From Bacteroidota bacterium (GTDB taxonomy: Bacteria > Bacteroidota > Bacteroidia > Sphingobacteriales > Sphingobacteriaceae), in the NCBI GenBank assembly GCA_018266915.1, contig JAFDZM010000036.1, forward strand, positions 1 to 47,993: 47,993 bases of DNA, given 5' to 3'. Below, piece after piece: positions 25,705 to 34,317 of this stretch. Each line of letters starts with the position of its first letter. The stretch's first letter is position 1. The position numbers and the translations under genes were made by a program. The notes beneath the pieces were generated by a model. The model did not search any database. It worked only from the letters and a program-made list of their open reading frames with translations, and was not told the DNA's origin.

Positions 25705-26940
25705 ATGAAGTGGTTTCCCTGTCTTTTCCTGTGTATTTTTTCATTTTCTGTTTCGCAGGCGCAAGTCAATTCATTGGATCATTATCTTGAAATAGCAAAA
25801 AACAACAGCCCGCTTCTGAAAGACTTGCACAACCAGGTTGCCTTAAACCAGCAGGACAGCTTACGTTTAATGGCCGGTTTTAAACCACAAGTAAATTTAA
25901 CCAGCGCCGGCTTGTACGCCCCAACTATTAATGGCTATGGATATGCCTCTCCTATTACTAATGAGCACACCCTTAATGGACTGGTTGGAGTAAACCAGGC
26001 TATCGTAAGTAAGAACAATATCAAATCGCAGGTTGAGGCTATTAATTTACAATCGCAATCAATCAACAATTCGGCAAAAATATCCGAGCAGGATTTGAAG
26101 AAAGCTATAACCGGGCAATACATTACTGCATATGGCGATCAGCAGCAGGTTAATTTCAACCAGGAAATTGTTACGCTGCTGACCAATGAAGAAGATGTTC
26201 TGAAAAAACTGGCGCGGGCAAATGTATACCGTCAGAGCGATTATCTTACTTTCCTGGTCACCTTAAAGCAGCAGCAATTGCAGCTTGCACAGGCACGGTT
26301 ACTATACAAAAACGACTATGCTACTTTAAATTATCTTACTGGAATTGCAGATACCAGCGTGGTTGAATTAGCTGAGCCCAACCTGGAAAGAGGGCTGCCA
26401 CCGGATATAAGTTCAAGTGTATTTTTCAGGCAATACAAACTGGATAGCCTGAAACTTGTAAATAGTAAGCAACAGATCGACTTTAGCTATAAACCGAAAG
26501 CCAATGCTTTTGCCGACGCCGGTTATAACAGCGACTTTATGGGGCAGGCCTGGAAGAACTTTGGTACAAGCATCGGGTTCAGTCTATCAATGCCGATCTA
26601 TGACGGCGGCCAGCGGAAAATGCAGTACAAAAAATTGTCTTTGCAGGAAGAAACACGACAGACCTACAAAGCGTTTTTTAATACACAATACAAACAGCAA
26701 ATAGCACAGCTAAATCAGCAGATCAGCGAAAACGAGAAGTTGATGCCACAGATATTGGATCAGATCAAATACTCGGAAGGGCTGATAAAAGTAGACACCC
26801 AGCTTTTGCAAACCGGCGATGTCAAGATAGCCGACCTGATATTAGCCATTAACAACTACTTAGCGGTACGAAACCTAAAGACACAAACCATTATCAACAA
26901 ACTGCAACTGATAAATCAGTTAAATTACTGGAACAGGTAA
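25705..26940 (+). CDS. TolC-family outer-membrane efflux protein
   Basis: The 411-residue protein has a signal peptide (about 1-19, ending SQAQ) followed by two outer-membrane-factor repeats made of long helices and short strands, for example LEIAKNNSPLLKDLHNQVALNQ at the first helix and IGFSLSMPIYDGGQRKM at the second barrel segment. The YDGGQR motif is typical of TolC-like proteins. It forms the trimeric channel through the outer membrane for the RND pump. It is the first gene of the efflux operon, ending one base before the adaptor starts. Slightly shorter than the usual 430-480 residues. Confidence 0.9.
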   Translation: MKWFPCLFLCIFSFSVSQAQVNSLDHYLEIAKNNSPLLKDLHNQVALNQQDSLRLMAGFKPQVNLTSAGLYAPTINGYGYASPITNEHTLNGLVGVNQAIVSKNNIKSQVEAINLQSQSINNSAKISEQDLKKAITGQYITAYGDQQQVNFNQEIVTLLTNEEDVLKKLARANVYRQSDYLTFLVTLKQQQLQLAQARLLYKNDYATLNYLTGIADTSVVELAEPNLERGLPPDISSSVFFRQYKLDSLKLVNSKQQIDFSYKPKANAFADAGYNSDFMGQAWKNFGTSIGFSLSMPIYDGGQRKMQYKKLSLQEETRQTYKAFFNTQYKQQIAQLNQQISENEKLMPQILDQIKYSEGLIKVDTQLLQTGDVKIADLILAINNYLAVRNLKTQTIINKLQLINQLNYWNR

Positions 26941-26941
26941 C

Positions 26942-27892
26942 ATGAAAATATTAACCAGATACCCGGCTATTAAATGCCTGTTCTTAGCAGCAGGTATTTC
27001 GCTATGCCTTGGCTCATGCAAAAGCGATAAAAAGGCCGATGGCGACGACGATGCCAACGTAAAAGCACAAACACCCGTAACGGTTACCACCATTGATCAG
27101 AGCTCACTTACCGATTATATCGATCTGAATGCGACTTCGGTTTTTCAACAGAAAAACTATATTAAATCAAACGCCAACGGTTATATACAGCAAGCCCGTG
27201 CATTGCCGGGCCATTTTGTGAATAAGGGCGATGTACTTTTCACAGTAAAAACCAAAGAAGCACAGGCCATTGGCAATAGTATCAATGTGCTGGATACTAC
27301 GTTGAAATTTTCGGGTGTCAACAAAATAAAATCACCCGGGCCGGGTTATGTAAGCCAGTTGAGTCACCAAACCGGAGATTATGTACAGGATGGCGAAGCA
27401 TTGGCTACCATCAGCGACCGCTCGAGTTTTGTATTTGTGATGCAAATGCCGTATGAACTACGCCAATATGTAAAACAGGGGCAGAACATCCAGCTTACTT
27501 TACCGGGCGGACAAACTGTGAACAGCCATGTAGCTTCTTTTATGCCATCAGTTGATACCGTAGCACAAACCCAGGGTGTGGTTTTGAAACTAAACTCAGG
27601 CGATCAGATACCTGAAAACCTGGTTGCTAAAGCACGCATTGTTAAATCAGAAAAAAAGAACACCACATCGTTACCTAAAGCTGCGCTGCTTGCCAACGAA
27701 ACCCAAACTGAGTTTTGGGTGATGAAGCTCATTAACCCGACTACCGCGGTGAAAGTGCCAGTGACAAGGGGAATCGAGATGGGTGACCGTGTAGAGATAT
27801 TATCACCTAAGTTCTCGGCTGATGATAAAATTGTAGTGACCGGCAATTACGGTTTGCCAGATACTGCTAAAGTTAAGATCGTAAAACAATGA
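26942..27892 (+). CDS. RND efflux periplasmic adaptor lipoprotein (membrane fusion protein)
   Basis: The 316-residue protein starts with a lipoprotein signal: lipobox LGSC with the acylated C26. It continues with the adaptor layout: ARALPGHFVNKGDVLFTV for the first half of the lipoyl domain, then KSPGPGYVSQLSHQTGDYVQDGEALATI for the second half, a beta-barrel domain and a C-terminal membrane-proximal domain (VTRGIEMGDRVEILS, DDKIVVTGNYGL). The helical hairpin usual between the lipoyl halves is very short, so the tunnel to TolC would be formed differently. Its stop overlaps the pump start as ATGA. It bridges pump and TolC channel. Confidence 0.9.
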   Translation: MKILTRYPAIKCLFLAAGISLCLGSCKSDKKADGDDDANVKAQTPVTVTTIDQSSLTDYIDLNATSVFQQKNYIKSNANGYIQQARALPGHFVNKGDVLFTVKTKEAQAIGNSINVLDTTLKFSGVNKIKSPGPGYVSQLSHQTGDYVQDGEALATISDRSSFVFVMQMPYELRQYVKQGQNIQLTLPGGQTVNSHVASFMPSVDTVAQTQGVVLKLNSGDQIPENLVAKARIVKSEKKNTTSLPKAALLANETQTEFWVMKLINPTTAVKVPVTRGIEMGDRVEILSPKFSADDKIVVTGNYGLPDTAKVKIVKQ

Positions 27893-30800
27893 CCAAAAGG
27901 CCGCTACAGGATTTCTTTATATCGCACAAAAAGCCCCTTAGTTTGGTGCTGGCTATTGTAATTATGGGCGGCTTGTATGCCTATTCTAAATTACAGACCT
28001 CTTTATTTCCGGAGATTACTTTCCCAAAGATCAAAATCATAGCTGACGAAGGTTTGCAACCGGTAAACAAAATGATGGTAACGGTTACTAAACCGTTGGA
28101 AAATGCCATCAAACAGGTACCCGATCTGAAAACTGTGCGCAGTACCACCAGTCGCGGCAGTTGCGAGATATCGGCCTTTATGAGCTGGGATGCAGATATC
28201 GATCTTTCGCTGCAAAGGATACAAACTAGTATCGACCAGATAAAAAACGACCTGCCTGCCGATGTTAATATATCGGTGGCAAAAATGAACCCGTCAATAT
28301 TGCCGGTGAGTGGTTATACGCTGGAGAGCCATACAAGGACACCAATAGAGCTCCGGCAATTGGCTACCTATACCGTGAAACCTTTCTTGTCGCAGGTGGA
28401 TGGCATTTCAGAGATCAGGGTGATCGGCGGCAAGGCAAAGGAATACTGGTTATCGCTGAACAAACAAAAAATGAGTTCGCTCAGTCTTACGCCTGATATC
28501 ATCAACACCACACTAACCAATACCAACTTTGTAAAATCAGAGGGTTATCTTTCTGACTATAACCGGTTCTATCTTACCGTTACCGATGCTACCATCAATG
28601 CCAAAGATCAGTTGGCCGATTTGGTAATCAGTAATAACCGCAAGCGCGTTGTGCGGCTGAAAGACTTTGCTGATATATCAGTTCAGGAAGGGATTGAATA
28701 TACCAAGATCAACGCCAATGGGCATGACGGCGTACTTATCGCTGTTATTAAACAGCCTAATGCCAACCTGGTATCACTGTCGGCAGATATGGATGCCAAG
28801 GTGGAAGACCTGAAAAAGATCCTGCCGCACGATGTTACTATCAAACCTTACTATATTCAGGCGGACTTTGTAAAAAGCTCTATCAAAAGCGTAACGGATA
28901 GTCTTTGGATAGGTTTATTATTGGCGATCATTGTTGCTATTATTTTCCTGCGCTCATTAAAGGCAAGTGCGACTATCCTGATCACGATACCTATTACCAT
29001 CTGTTTAAGCCTGATCGTGCTTTATGCAATCGGCTACACCTTTAATATTATGACATTGGGTGCCATCGCTGCCGCGATAGGTTTGATCATCGATGATGCT
29101 ATTGTTGTTGTTGAACAGATACACCGCACACACGAAGAACATCCTGACGAGCATACCTTAAAATTGCTGCAAAAGGCCATCGATTACCTTTTCCCGGCTA
29201 TGGTGGGCTCATCTATCAGTACTATCGTGATCTTTATTCCTTTTGTGCTGATGAGCGGTGTGGCCGGGGCTTATTTTAAGGTACTGACCAATACCATGAT
29301 CATAACCCTGGTATGCTCATTTTTTGTAACATGGATTGGTTTACCTGTGATTTACCTGCTGCTCACCCGCAAAAAGAAAAATGATTCTATAAAAGAACAA
29401 CATGAAGAACACCATGTTAAAAAACAGAAATGGGTTTCGTGGTTTATCCTTCGTCCGTGGTTAAGCCTGGCTATTGTGGGTGGACTGATTGCGGTAATCG
29501 TTATCGTACCCAAACTACTGGAAACAGGCTTTCTTCCAGAAATGGATGAAGGCACTATTGTATTAGATTACACCTCTCCTCCCGGCACATCACTTGAAGA
29601 AACCGACAGGATGCTGCACCAGGTAGAAAAAATCATACTTGCTCAACCTGAAGTTGAAGCCTACTCAAGGCGTACAGGTACTCAAATGGGGTTTTTTATT
29701 ACCGAGCCGAATACAGGCGATTATCTGATACAGCTAAAAAAAGACCGGGATAAAACCACAGAAGAGGTAATAAGCGATCTGCGTCAAAAAATTGCTTCCA
29801 CGCAACCTGCCTTGCGAATCGATTTTGGACAAGTAATAGCAGATATGCTGGGTGACCTGATGACATCAACCCAGCCTATTGAGATAAAAGTATTCGGCGA
29901 CGATCAGCAAAAATTACACGATCTATCTAAACAAATTGCCGATGCCGCGGGCTCAGTAAAGGGCACAGCCGATGTGTTTGACGGTATTGTAATAGCTGGT
30001 CCGTCGGTTAGCATCGACCCGCATTATAGTAAGCTGGCACAGTATAACATCACCCCTGCCAGTCTGCAGTTTCAACTGCAAAGTGCTTTACAGGGGAACA
30101 TTATCGGCAACATGCTCGAGCGTGAACAGTTGTCGCCTATCCGCATGGTTTATCCTGGCAACAAAAATCTGCGTGTGGATGACATTAAAAATCAGACAAT
30201 CTTTACCCCATCAGGCAAACTAATACCAATAACCGAATTAGCCTCTGTCGAACTAAAACCAGGCGAAGCAGAAGTAAACCGCGAGAACCTGCAATCAATG
30301 GGTGTAATATCAGCCCGGTTGGAGAATGCAACTATAGGAACTGTTATTCCTGCCATACAAAAAAGCATCGCACAAAAAGTAAGTTTGCCGGAAGGTTATC
30401 ACGTCGAATATGGCGGCGATTACGCCCAGCAGCAGCAATCGTTTAAAGAATTACTAACCATCCTGATCACAGCGAGCCTGCTGGTGTTTGGTGTTATACT
30501 ATTCTTGTTCAAACAATTCAGGATTGCATTCCTCATATTAATCATTGCCGTATTGGGTACGGCCGGTAGCTTATTGGCACTTTATATTACCGGAACACCA
30601 CTTAACGTAGGCAGTTATACCGGGCTGATCATGATCGTGGGTATTATTGGCGAGAATGCTATTTTCACTTTCCTGCAGTTTAAAGAGCGGGCACAAGCGA
30701 ATATGTGCGAAGTAAATACCCCGACGACTGACTGCGTGAATGAAGCCATTGTGTTTTCAATTTCTACCCGCCTGAGACCAAAGCTGATGACTGCCCTGGG

Positions 30801-30990
30801 AGCTATCATAGCGCTGATGCCTTTGGCATTAGGTATAGGCGCCGGTGCGCAATTGCATCAGCCATTGGCCATTGCAGTTATTGGCGGTTTCCTGGTGGCG
30901 TTGCCGCTGTTGCTTATTGTATTGCCAAGTGCACTGAGGATATTGTACAAAAAAGGACAGTTCCATACTCCCCATCACAACTATTTGTAA
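27889..30990 (+). CDS. RND efflux pump permease (AcrB/HAE-like)
   Basis: The 1033-residue inner-membrane protein has the RND layout: a helix at about 15-31, a first periplasmic domain to about 335, helices 2-6, a central loop, helix 7 near 520, a second periplasmic domain and helices 8-12. The proton-relay pair D402-D403 is present in GLIIDDAIVVVEQ, the HAE-type form, whereas CzcA-type metal pumps have a DG motif here. Substrate cannot be read from this alone. The gene overlaps the adaptor by 4 bp and ends the operon. The upstream two-component system is the obvious regulator. Confidence 0.92.
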   Translation: MTKRPLQDFFISHKKPLSLVLAIVIMGGLYAYSKLQTSLFPEITFPKIKIIADEGLQPVNKMMVTVTKPLENAIKQVPDLKTVRSTTSRGSCEISAFMSWDADIDLSLQRIQTSIDQIKNDLPADVNISVAKMNPSILPVSGYTLESHTRTPIELRQLATYTVKPFLSQVDGISEIRVIGGKAKEYWLSLNKQKMSSLSLTPDIINTTLTNTNFVKSEGYLSDYNRFYLTVTDATINAKDQLADLVISNNRKRVVRLKDFADISVQEGIEYTKINANGHDGVLIAVIKQPNANLVSLSADMDAKVEDLKKILPHDVTIKPYYIQADFVKSSIKSVTDSLWIGLLLAIIVAIIFLRSLKASATILITIPITICLSLIVLYAIGYTFNIMTLGAIAAAIGLIIDDAIVVVEQIHRTHEEHPDEHTLKLLQKAIDYLFPAMVGSSISTIVIFIPFVLMSGVAGAYFKVLTNTMIITLVCSFFVTWIGLPVIYLLLTRKKKNDSIKEQHEEHHVKKQKWVSWFILRPWLSLAIVGGLIAVIVIVPKLLETGFLPEMDEGTIVLDYTSPPGTSLEETDRMLHQVEKIILAQPEVEAYSRRTGTQMGFFITEPNTGDYLIQLKKDRDKTTEEVISDLRQKIASTQPALRIDFGQVIADMLGDLMTSTQPIEIKVFGDDQQKLHDLSKQIADAAGSVKGTADVFDGIVIAGPSVSIDPHYSKLAQYNITPASLQFQLQSALQGNIIGNMLEREQLSPIRMVYPGNKNLRVDDIKNQTIFTPSGKLIPITELASVELKPGEAEVNRENLQSMGVISARLENATIGTVIPAIQKSIAQKVSLPEGYHVEYGGDYAQQQQSFKELLTILITASLLVFGVILFLFKQFRIAFLILIIAVLGTAGSLLALYITGTPLNVGSYTGLIMIVGIIGENAIFTFLQFKERAQANMCEVNTPTTDCVNEAIVFSISTRLRPKLMTALGAIIALMPLALGIGAGAQLHQPLAIAVIGGFLVALPLLLIVLPSALRILYKKGQFHTPHHNYL

Positions 30991-31011
30991 TAAAAATGTA
31001 AATAAAACAGG

Positions 31012-31039
31012 TTTGTTACAGAATTAACCTCTATATTTA
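31012..31039 (+). promoter_or_regulatory. Candidate promoter of the desaturase operon
   Basis: TTTG (31012-31015), 16 bp, then TATATTTA (31032-31039), one base away from TAnnTTTG. The ATG lies 124 bp downstream, so a long leader is implied if this is the start. No terminator was seen between the pump gene and this point. Confidence 0.35.
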
Positions 31040-31163
31040 GAAACTGTAGCTTTAGTTTTTGCTCTGAAAAAAAAGTCGGGCCAATATAACTTATGCTTCA
31101 ATTTGACGTTTAAACGAGAAATAAAATTAACTAATTTTTAATAAGAGAAGGCAAACGAAGCTC

Positions 31164-32180
31164 ATGGCAAGAAAGACTGATTTTATACACTCTACTGAAT
31201 CTGAACCACATCGCATCCGCACCAAAAAAATTCTCAAGCAATTTCCCGACCTGAGAAACCTGATAGGTAAAAATCCTTTGACGATATTCGCCATCATTGG
31301 ATTGGTTCTTTTCCAGTTAGTCGGCGCATATCTTTTGCGTGATCAATCGTGGTGGCTGGTGTTTGGTGCTGCCTATCTGTTAGGCGCTTTTGCCGACCAT
31401 GCATTATTCGTAATGATACACGAGTGTACGCACCAGTTATTATTTAAAAATCGTAATGCAAACCGTTGGGCAGCCTTACTTGCCAACTTACCGCAGATAC
31501 TGCCAAGCGCTATTTCGTTCGAGAAATATCATATCAAACACCACTCCTTCCAGGGAGTGCATGAATTAGATGCAGACTTGCCAAACAAATGGGAAGCTAA
31601 ACTGATCAATAATTACTTTCTCGGTAAGATGCTTTGGTTATTCTTCTTCCCGGTATTCCAGATATTTCGTTTGTCAAGGTTAAAGGAGATCCACCCTATT
31701 GACGGATGGATCATTACCAATTTCCTTACACAAGCTGTTTTTACCACAGCTGTTTGGTACTTTTTAGGATTTCACGCCATAGGGTTTTTGTTTCTTAGCT
31801 TTTGGTTTTCAATCGGCCTGCATCCGCTTGGTGCAAGATGGATACAGGAGCATTACCTTACGTTTAAAACCGAACAGGAGACCTTTAGCTATTACGGCTC
31901 ATGGAATACAGTTGCTTTTAATGTAGGCTTTCATAATGAGCACCATGATTTTCCATCGATCCCATGGAATAAGCTGCCTGAGATCAGAAAAACTGCTCCG
32001 GAGTATTATGATACATTGAAATATCATACCTCATGGACCAAGCTGTTCTTCCAGTTCCTTTTTGATAAAGAAGTTTCTCTATTTAACAGGATAATAAGAA
32101 AAGAACGCGGTAAAGTGAAATTAACTGATAAGGCGAAACCTGATGTTGAGATGCCGCAAATGGAATTGCAGGAATTGTAA
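31164..32180 (+). CDS. Sphingolipid (dihydroceramide) delta-4 desaturase-like membrane di-iron enzyme
   Basis: The 338-residue protein resembles animal DEGS1 along its whole length rather than bacterial acyl-lipid desaturases. The N-terminus has an RRREILAKYP-like segment (IRTKKILKQFPDL). The three histidine boxes are HECTH (86-90), HIKHH (123-127, in EKYHIKHHSFQG) and HNEHH (257-261, in NVGFHNEHHDFPSIP). The flank after box 3 keeps LPEIRKTAPEYYD, and FSYYGSWN (241-248) precedes it; these are DES-family hallmarks as I recall them. DEGS1 introduces the trans-4 double bond of ceramide using oxygen and electrons from cytochrome b5. Sphingobacteriaceae make dihydroceramide-type sphingolipids, so a substrate would be available. 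First gene of a probable three-gene operon. Activity and regiochemistry are inferred. Confidence 0.85.
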   Translation: MARKTDFIHSTESEPHRIRTKKILKQFPDLRNLIGKNPLTIFAIIGLVLFQLVGAYLLRDQSWWLVFGAAYLLGAFADHALFVMIHECTHQLLFKNRNANRWAALLANLPQILPSAISFEKYHIKHHSFQGVHELDADLPNKWEAKLINNYFLGKMLWLFFFPVFQIFRLSRLKEIHPIDGWIITNFLTQAVFTTAVWYFLGFHAIGFLFLSFWFSIGLHPLGARWIQEHYLTFKTEQETFSYYGSWNTVAFNVGFHNEHHDFPSIPWNKLPEIRKTAPEYYDTLKYHTSWTKLFFQFLFDKEVSLFNRIIRKERGKVKLTDKAKPDVEMPQMELQEL

Positions 32181-32232
32181 ATAAAATATATTTTAGCCGC
32201 CGTTTAATTTTTTTTGCCCCTATTGATTGACT

Positions 32233-33066
32233 ATGAATAGTCTACGCACTTTGTTTTCGACGCATGAGGATGTTGCACAAATCATCCTTTATGCAACTGT
32301 TATTACCTCCCTATGGCTTGCTGAATTAATAATTTCAGCCGATAGCCTAAAGTCTAAATTTAAGCATTCATCAGTTAACCTGACATTCATTTTCACGGCT
32401 TTGCCGGTGCAGCTTTCACTTACTACCTTTATTATTCTCATTTGCAAATGGGCCAACCTTCACCATTGGGGATTGCTTAACCTCATTCATTGGCATACCA
32501 AAGGCTGGCTATATTATATAATTGCATTTGTGCTGATGGACTTGTGCGAGTATACCTATCATGTAATCATGCATAAGGTTGATCCTTTGTGGAAATTCCA
32601 CCTGGTACATCACAGCGACCTGAAAGTTGATGTTTCAACTACTACAAGAGAGCATCCGGGAGAAACGTTCGTTCGCACCTGCTTCCTGATGCTTTGGGTA
32701 ACTATACTCGGGCCAGTGATTGGCGTACTGATCATCAGGCAGATATTTCAGTCATTTTCAAATATCATAGCGCATACAGAATTCAGGCTGTCCAATAGGG
32801 TCAATAAAATTGTGGGATTAATATTTATTACCCCAAACCTGCACCATGTGCATCATCATTACAGGCTGCCTTATACCGATTGCAATTATGGAGATGTGCT
32901 AAGCATCTGGGATAGGCTATTCGGCACATTTGAAGAATTGGACAGGGAAGACACCTGCTTTGGTATCGATACCCATATGGATGAGAAGGTCAACGGAAAA
33001 TTTTTGAATATTGTCAAGATCCCTTTTCAGAAGCTCGAGCGCAAAAAATACGACGACATTTTATAA
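32233..33066 (+). CDS. Fatty-acid-hydroxylase superfamily (sterol desaturase family) membrane protein
   Basis: The 277-residue membrane protein has the histidine pattern of the superfamily: H110-VIM-H114, HLVHH (123-127), H181 in AHTEF and HHVHHH (204-209), with the ending NYGDVLSIWDRLFGTF (218-233) typical of the family. Members use a di-iron centre to hydroxylate or desaturate lipids: SUR2 (sphinganine C4), SCS7/FA2H (fatty acid C2), ERG25/ERG3 (sterols). It begins 53 bp after the desaturase and ends 14 bp before the barrel gene, so an operon is likely. The neighbour suggests a sphingolipid hydroxylase, but the exact position is not visible. An in-frame TTG at 32227 gives two extra residues; ATG 32233 is preferred. 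Confidence 0.85.
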   Translation: MNSLRTLFSTHEDVAQIILYATVITSLWLAELIISADSLKSKFKHSSVNLTFIFTALPVQLSLTTFIILICKWANLHHWGLLNLIHWHTKGWLYYIIAFVLMDLCEYTYHVIMHKVDPLWKFHLVHHSDLKVDVSTTTREHPGETFVRTCFLMLWVTILGPVIGVLIIRQIFQSFSNIIAHTEFRLSNRVNKIVGLIFITPNLHHVHHHYRLPYTDCNYGDVLSIWDRLFGTFEELDREDTCFGIDTHMDEKVNGKFLNIVKIPFQKLERKKYDDIL

Positions 33067-33079
33067 ACCAAAATAAATT

Positions 33080-33697
33080 ATGCTGATTGACAGGAGATTT
33101 ATTCTGCTGATCGCTATTGTTATTACTGCTTTAACAAAAGTACACGCTCAGGTTGAAGATGTTTCTTCAAGGTTTTACTTCCCGGGTTCGCTTGGAGTTG
33201 GCTTTCCTTTGACCAATGGCCACACCCATCTCAATAATGGCCTGACAATAAATACTGCGGTTGAGTACCGTCCAACTTACAGCAACGATGTATTTTTTAG
33301 GATAGATTATGACGCCCTGAATAACAACTATACCAGTTATTCACAAAATATTCCTACTAATATAGTGCAGGGAAAGTTATCAACCGATTTTCTGGTTGCC
33401 GGGGCTGGTTACCGTCATAATTTCGGCAGATGGGGTTTATATGGTATAATACAGCCGGGACTTGGTATGCATTCATTTAACCTGGCAGTGAGTACACCAA
33501 ATGGCGTGATGTTGCGTACCATATCCAACACCCGTGTGGCATTAAAAGCGGACGCAGGGATTGAGTATTATATAACGCATCATTTCGCAGCAGTTTTCGA
33601 TCCGGCATTCTATAAAATATTCTCGCACAGCGGTTTCAACACATCGCATTCGCAATTCGGCGCCTTCAATATCGGTATTACTACCACTATTTTTTAA
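33080..33697 (+). CDS. Small outer-membrane beta-barrel protein in the lipid operon
   Basis: The 205-residue protein has a signal peptide (about 1-24, ending VHAQ) and about eight amphipathic strands with glycine/aromatic turns (SLGVGFPLTNG, VEYRPTYSNDVFFRIDY, FLVAGAGYRHNFGRWGLYGII, FGAFNIGITTTIF). This suggests an 8-stranded OmpA/OmpW-like barrel ending in phenylalanine. It follows the hydroxylase by 13 bp and is probably cotranscribed. A role in moving or altering the modified lipid at the outer membrane is an attractive but unsupported idea. No catalytic motif of PagP, PagL or LpxR was found. Confidence 0.65.
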   Translation: MLIDRRFILLIAIVITALTKVHAQVEDVSSRFYFPGSLGVGFPLTNGHTHLNNGLTINTAVEYRPTYSNDVFFRIDYDALNNNYTSYSQNIPTNIVQGKLSTDFLVAGAGYRHNFGRWGLYGIIQPGLGMHSFNLAVSTPNGVMLRTISNTRVALKADAGIEYYITHHFAAVFDPAFYKIFSHSGFNTSHSQFGAFNIGITTTIF

Positions 33698-33717
33698 TAA
33701 AATTTTTAGCATTTTAC

Positions 33718-33749
33718 TTGCAATTCTGCTATGGGTTTATTTATATTTG
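33718..33749 (+). promoter_or_regulatory. Candidate promoter, TTG-N21-TATATTTG
   Basis: TTG (33718-33720) and a perfect TAnnTTTG box (33742-33749) are 21 bp apart, within the 17-23 bp described for Flavobacterium promoters. Transcription would begin after the possible ATG at 33731, which favours ATG 33767 as the real start of the gene that follows. Confidence 0.6.
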
Positions 33750-33766
33750 CTAATATATTTAGTATT

Positions 33767-34204
33767 ATGGATAGAATAACAACAGCAGAGCAGCTAATTA
33801 TTTTTAGCCGTTATTTAGGTCAGCAAGTAGTAATAAGGAGTTTATTGAACGAGGATAACGAAGTTATTGGCACGCTAAAAGGCATAAGACAGAATGCTTT
33901 GCTGGTTGATATTGATGAAGTAAACCGCTGGATTCCGCTAAACGATAATTTTAATGTCTGCGAAGTAAGATTATTGCTAAAACCTTTAAAAAAGCTGACC
34001 ACTTCTATTATTAATACCGCTAACAGTTTGCCCGTACAGGCGTTTATCACCCCCTATTACCAACAATTGGGATTTGATATGCCGGTATTTATTTCTCCCG
34101 GGCACAGCTGCAATTGCAAATACGTGCATGAACTTGATCTGGCCGATTACCGTACCGTTGCTGAGATATTAGGCAGTCATCGTCATATAGTAATGGTCCG
34201 CTGA
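33767..34204 (+). CDS. Conserved hypothetical protein, beta-barrel-like N-terminus
   Basis: From ATG 33767 the product is 145 residues, starting MDRITTAEQLIIFSRYLGQ. The central part (VVIRSLLNEDNEVIGTLKGI, NALLVDIDEVNRWIPLND, EVRLLLKPLKKL) has the strand spacing of a small barrel, perhaps Sm- or PRC-like. A later segment has a Cys pair in HSCNCKY. No signal peptide. I do not recognise a named family. The open frame extends to ATG 33731, but a promoter-like box lies in between. It seems to be an independent unit. Confidence 0.55.
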   Translation: MDRITTAEQLIIFSRYLGQQVVIRSLLNEDNEVIGTLKGIRQNALLVDIDEVNRWIPLNDNFNVCEVRLLLKPLKKLTTSIINTANSLPVQAFITPYYQQLGFDMPVFISPGHSCNCKYVHELDLADYRTVAEILGSHRHIVMVR

Positions 34205-34317
34205 GTGTAATTAAATTCCTTAATGTAAAACATATACCCTACCTCTACCGTTCTAAACCGGATCAGGCAAAGTTTCAGTTTAATGTTCTTTTGTCTGATC
34301 TTTGCGTTTAGAGTTAC

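Noticed and set aside
31164..32180. A standard acyl-lipid or delta-9 fatty acid desaturase
   Set aside because: The third box with NVGFHNEHHDFP and the following RKTAPEYYD block fit the sphingolipid delta-4 group rather than DesA/DesC types, although a different lipid substrate is still possible.
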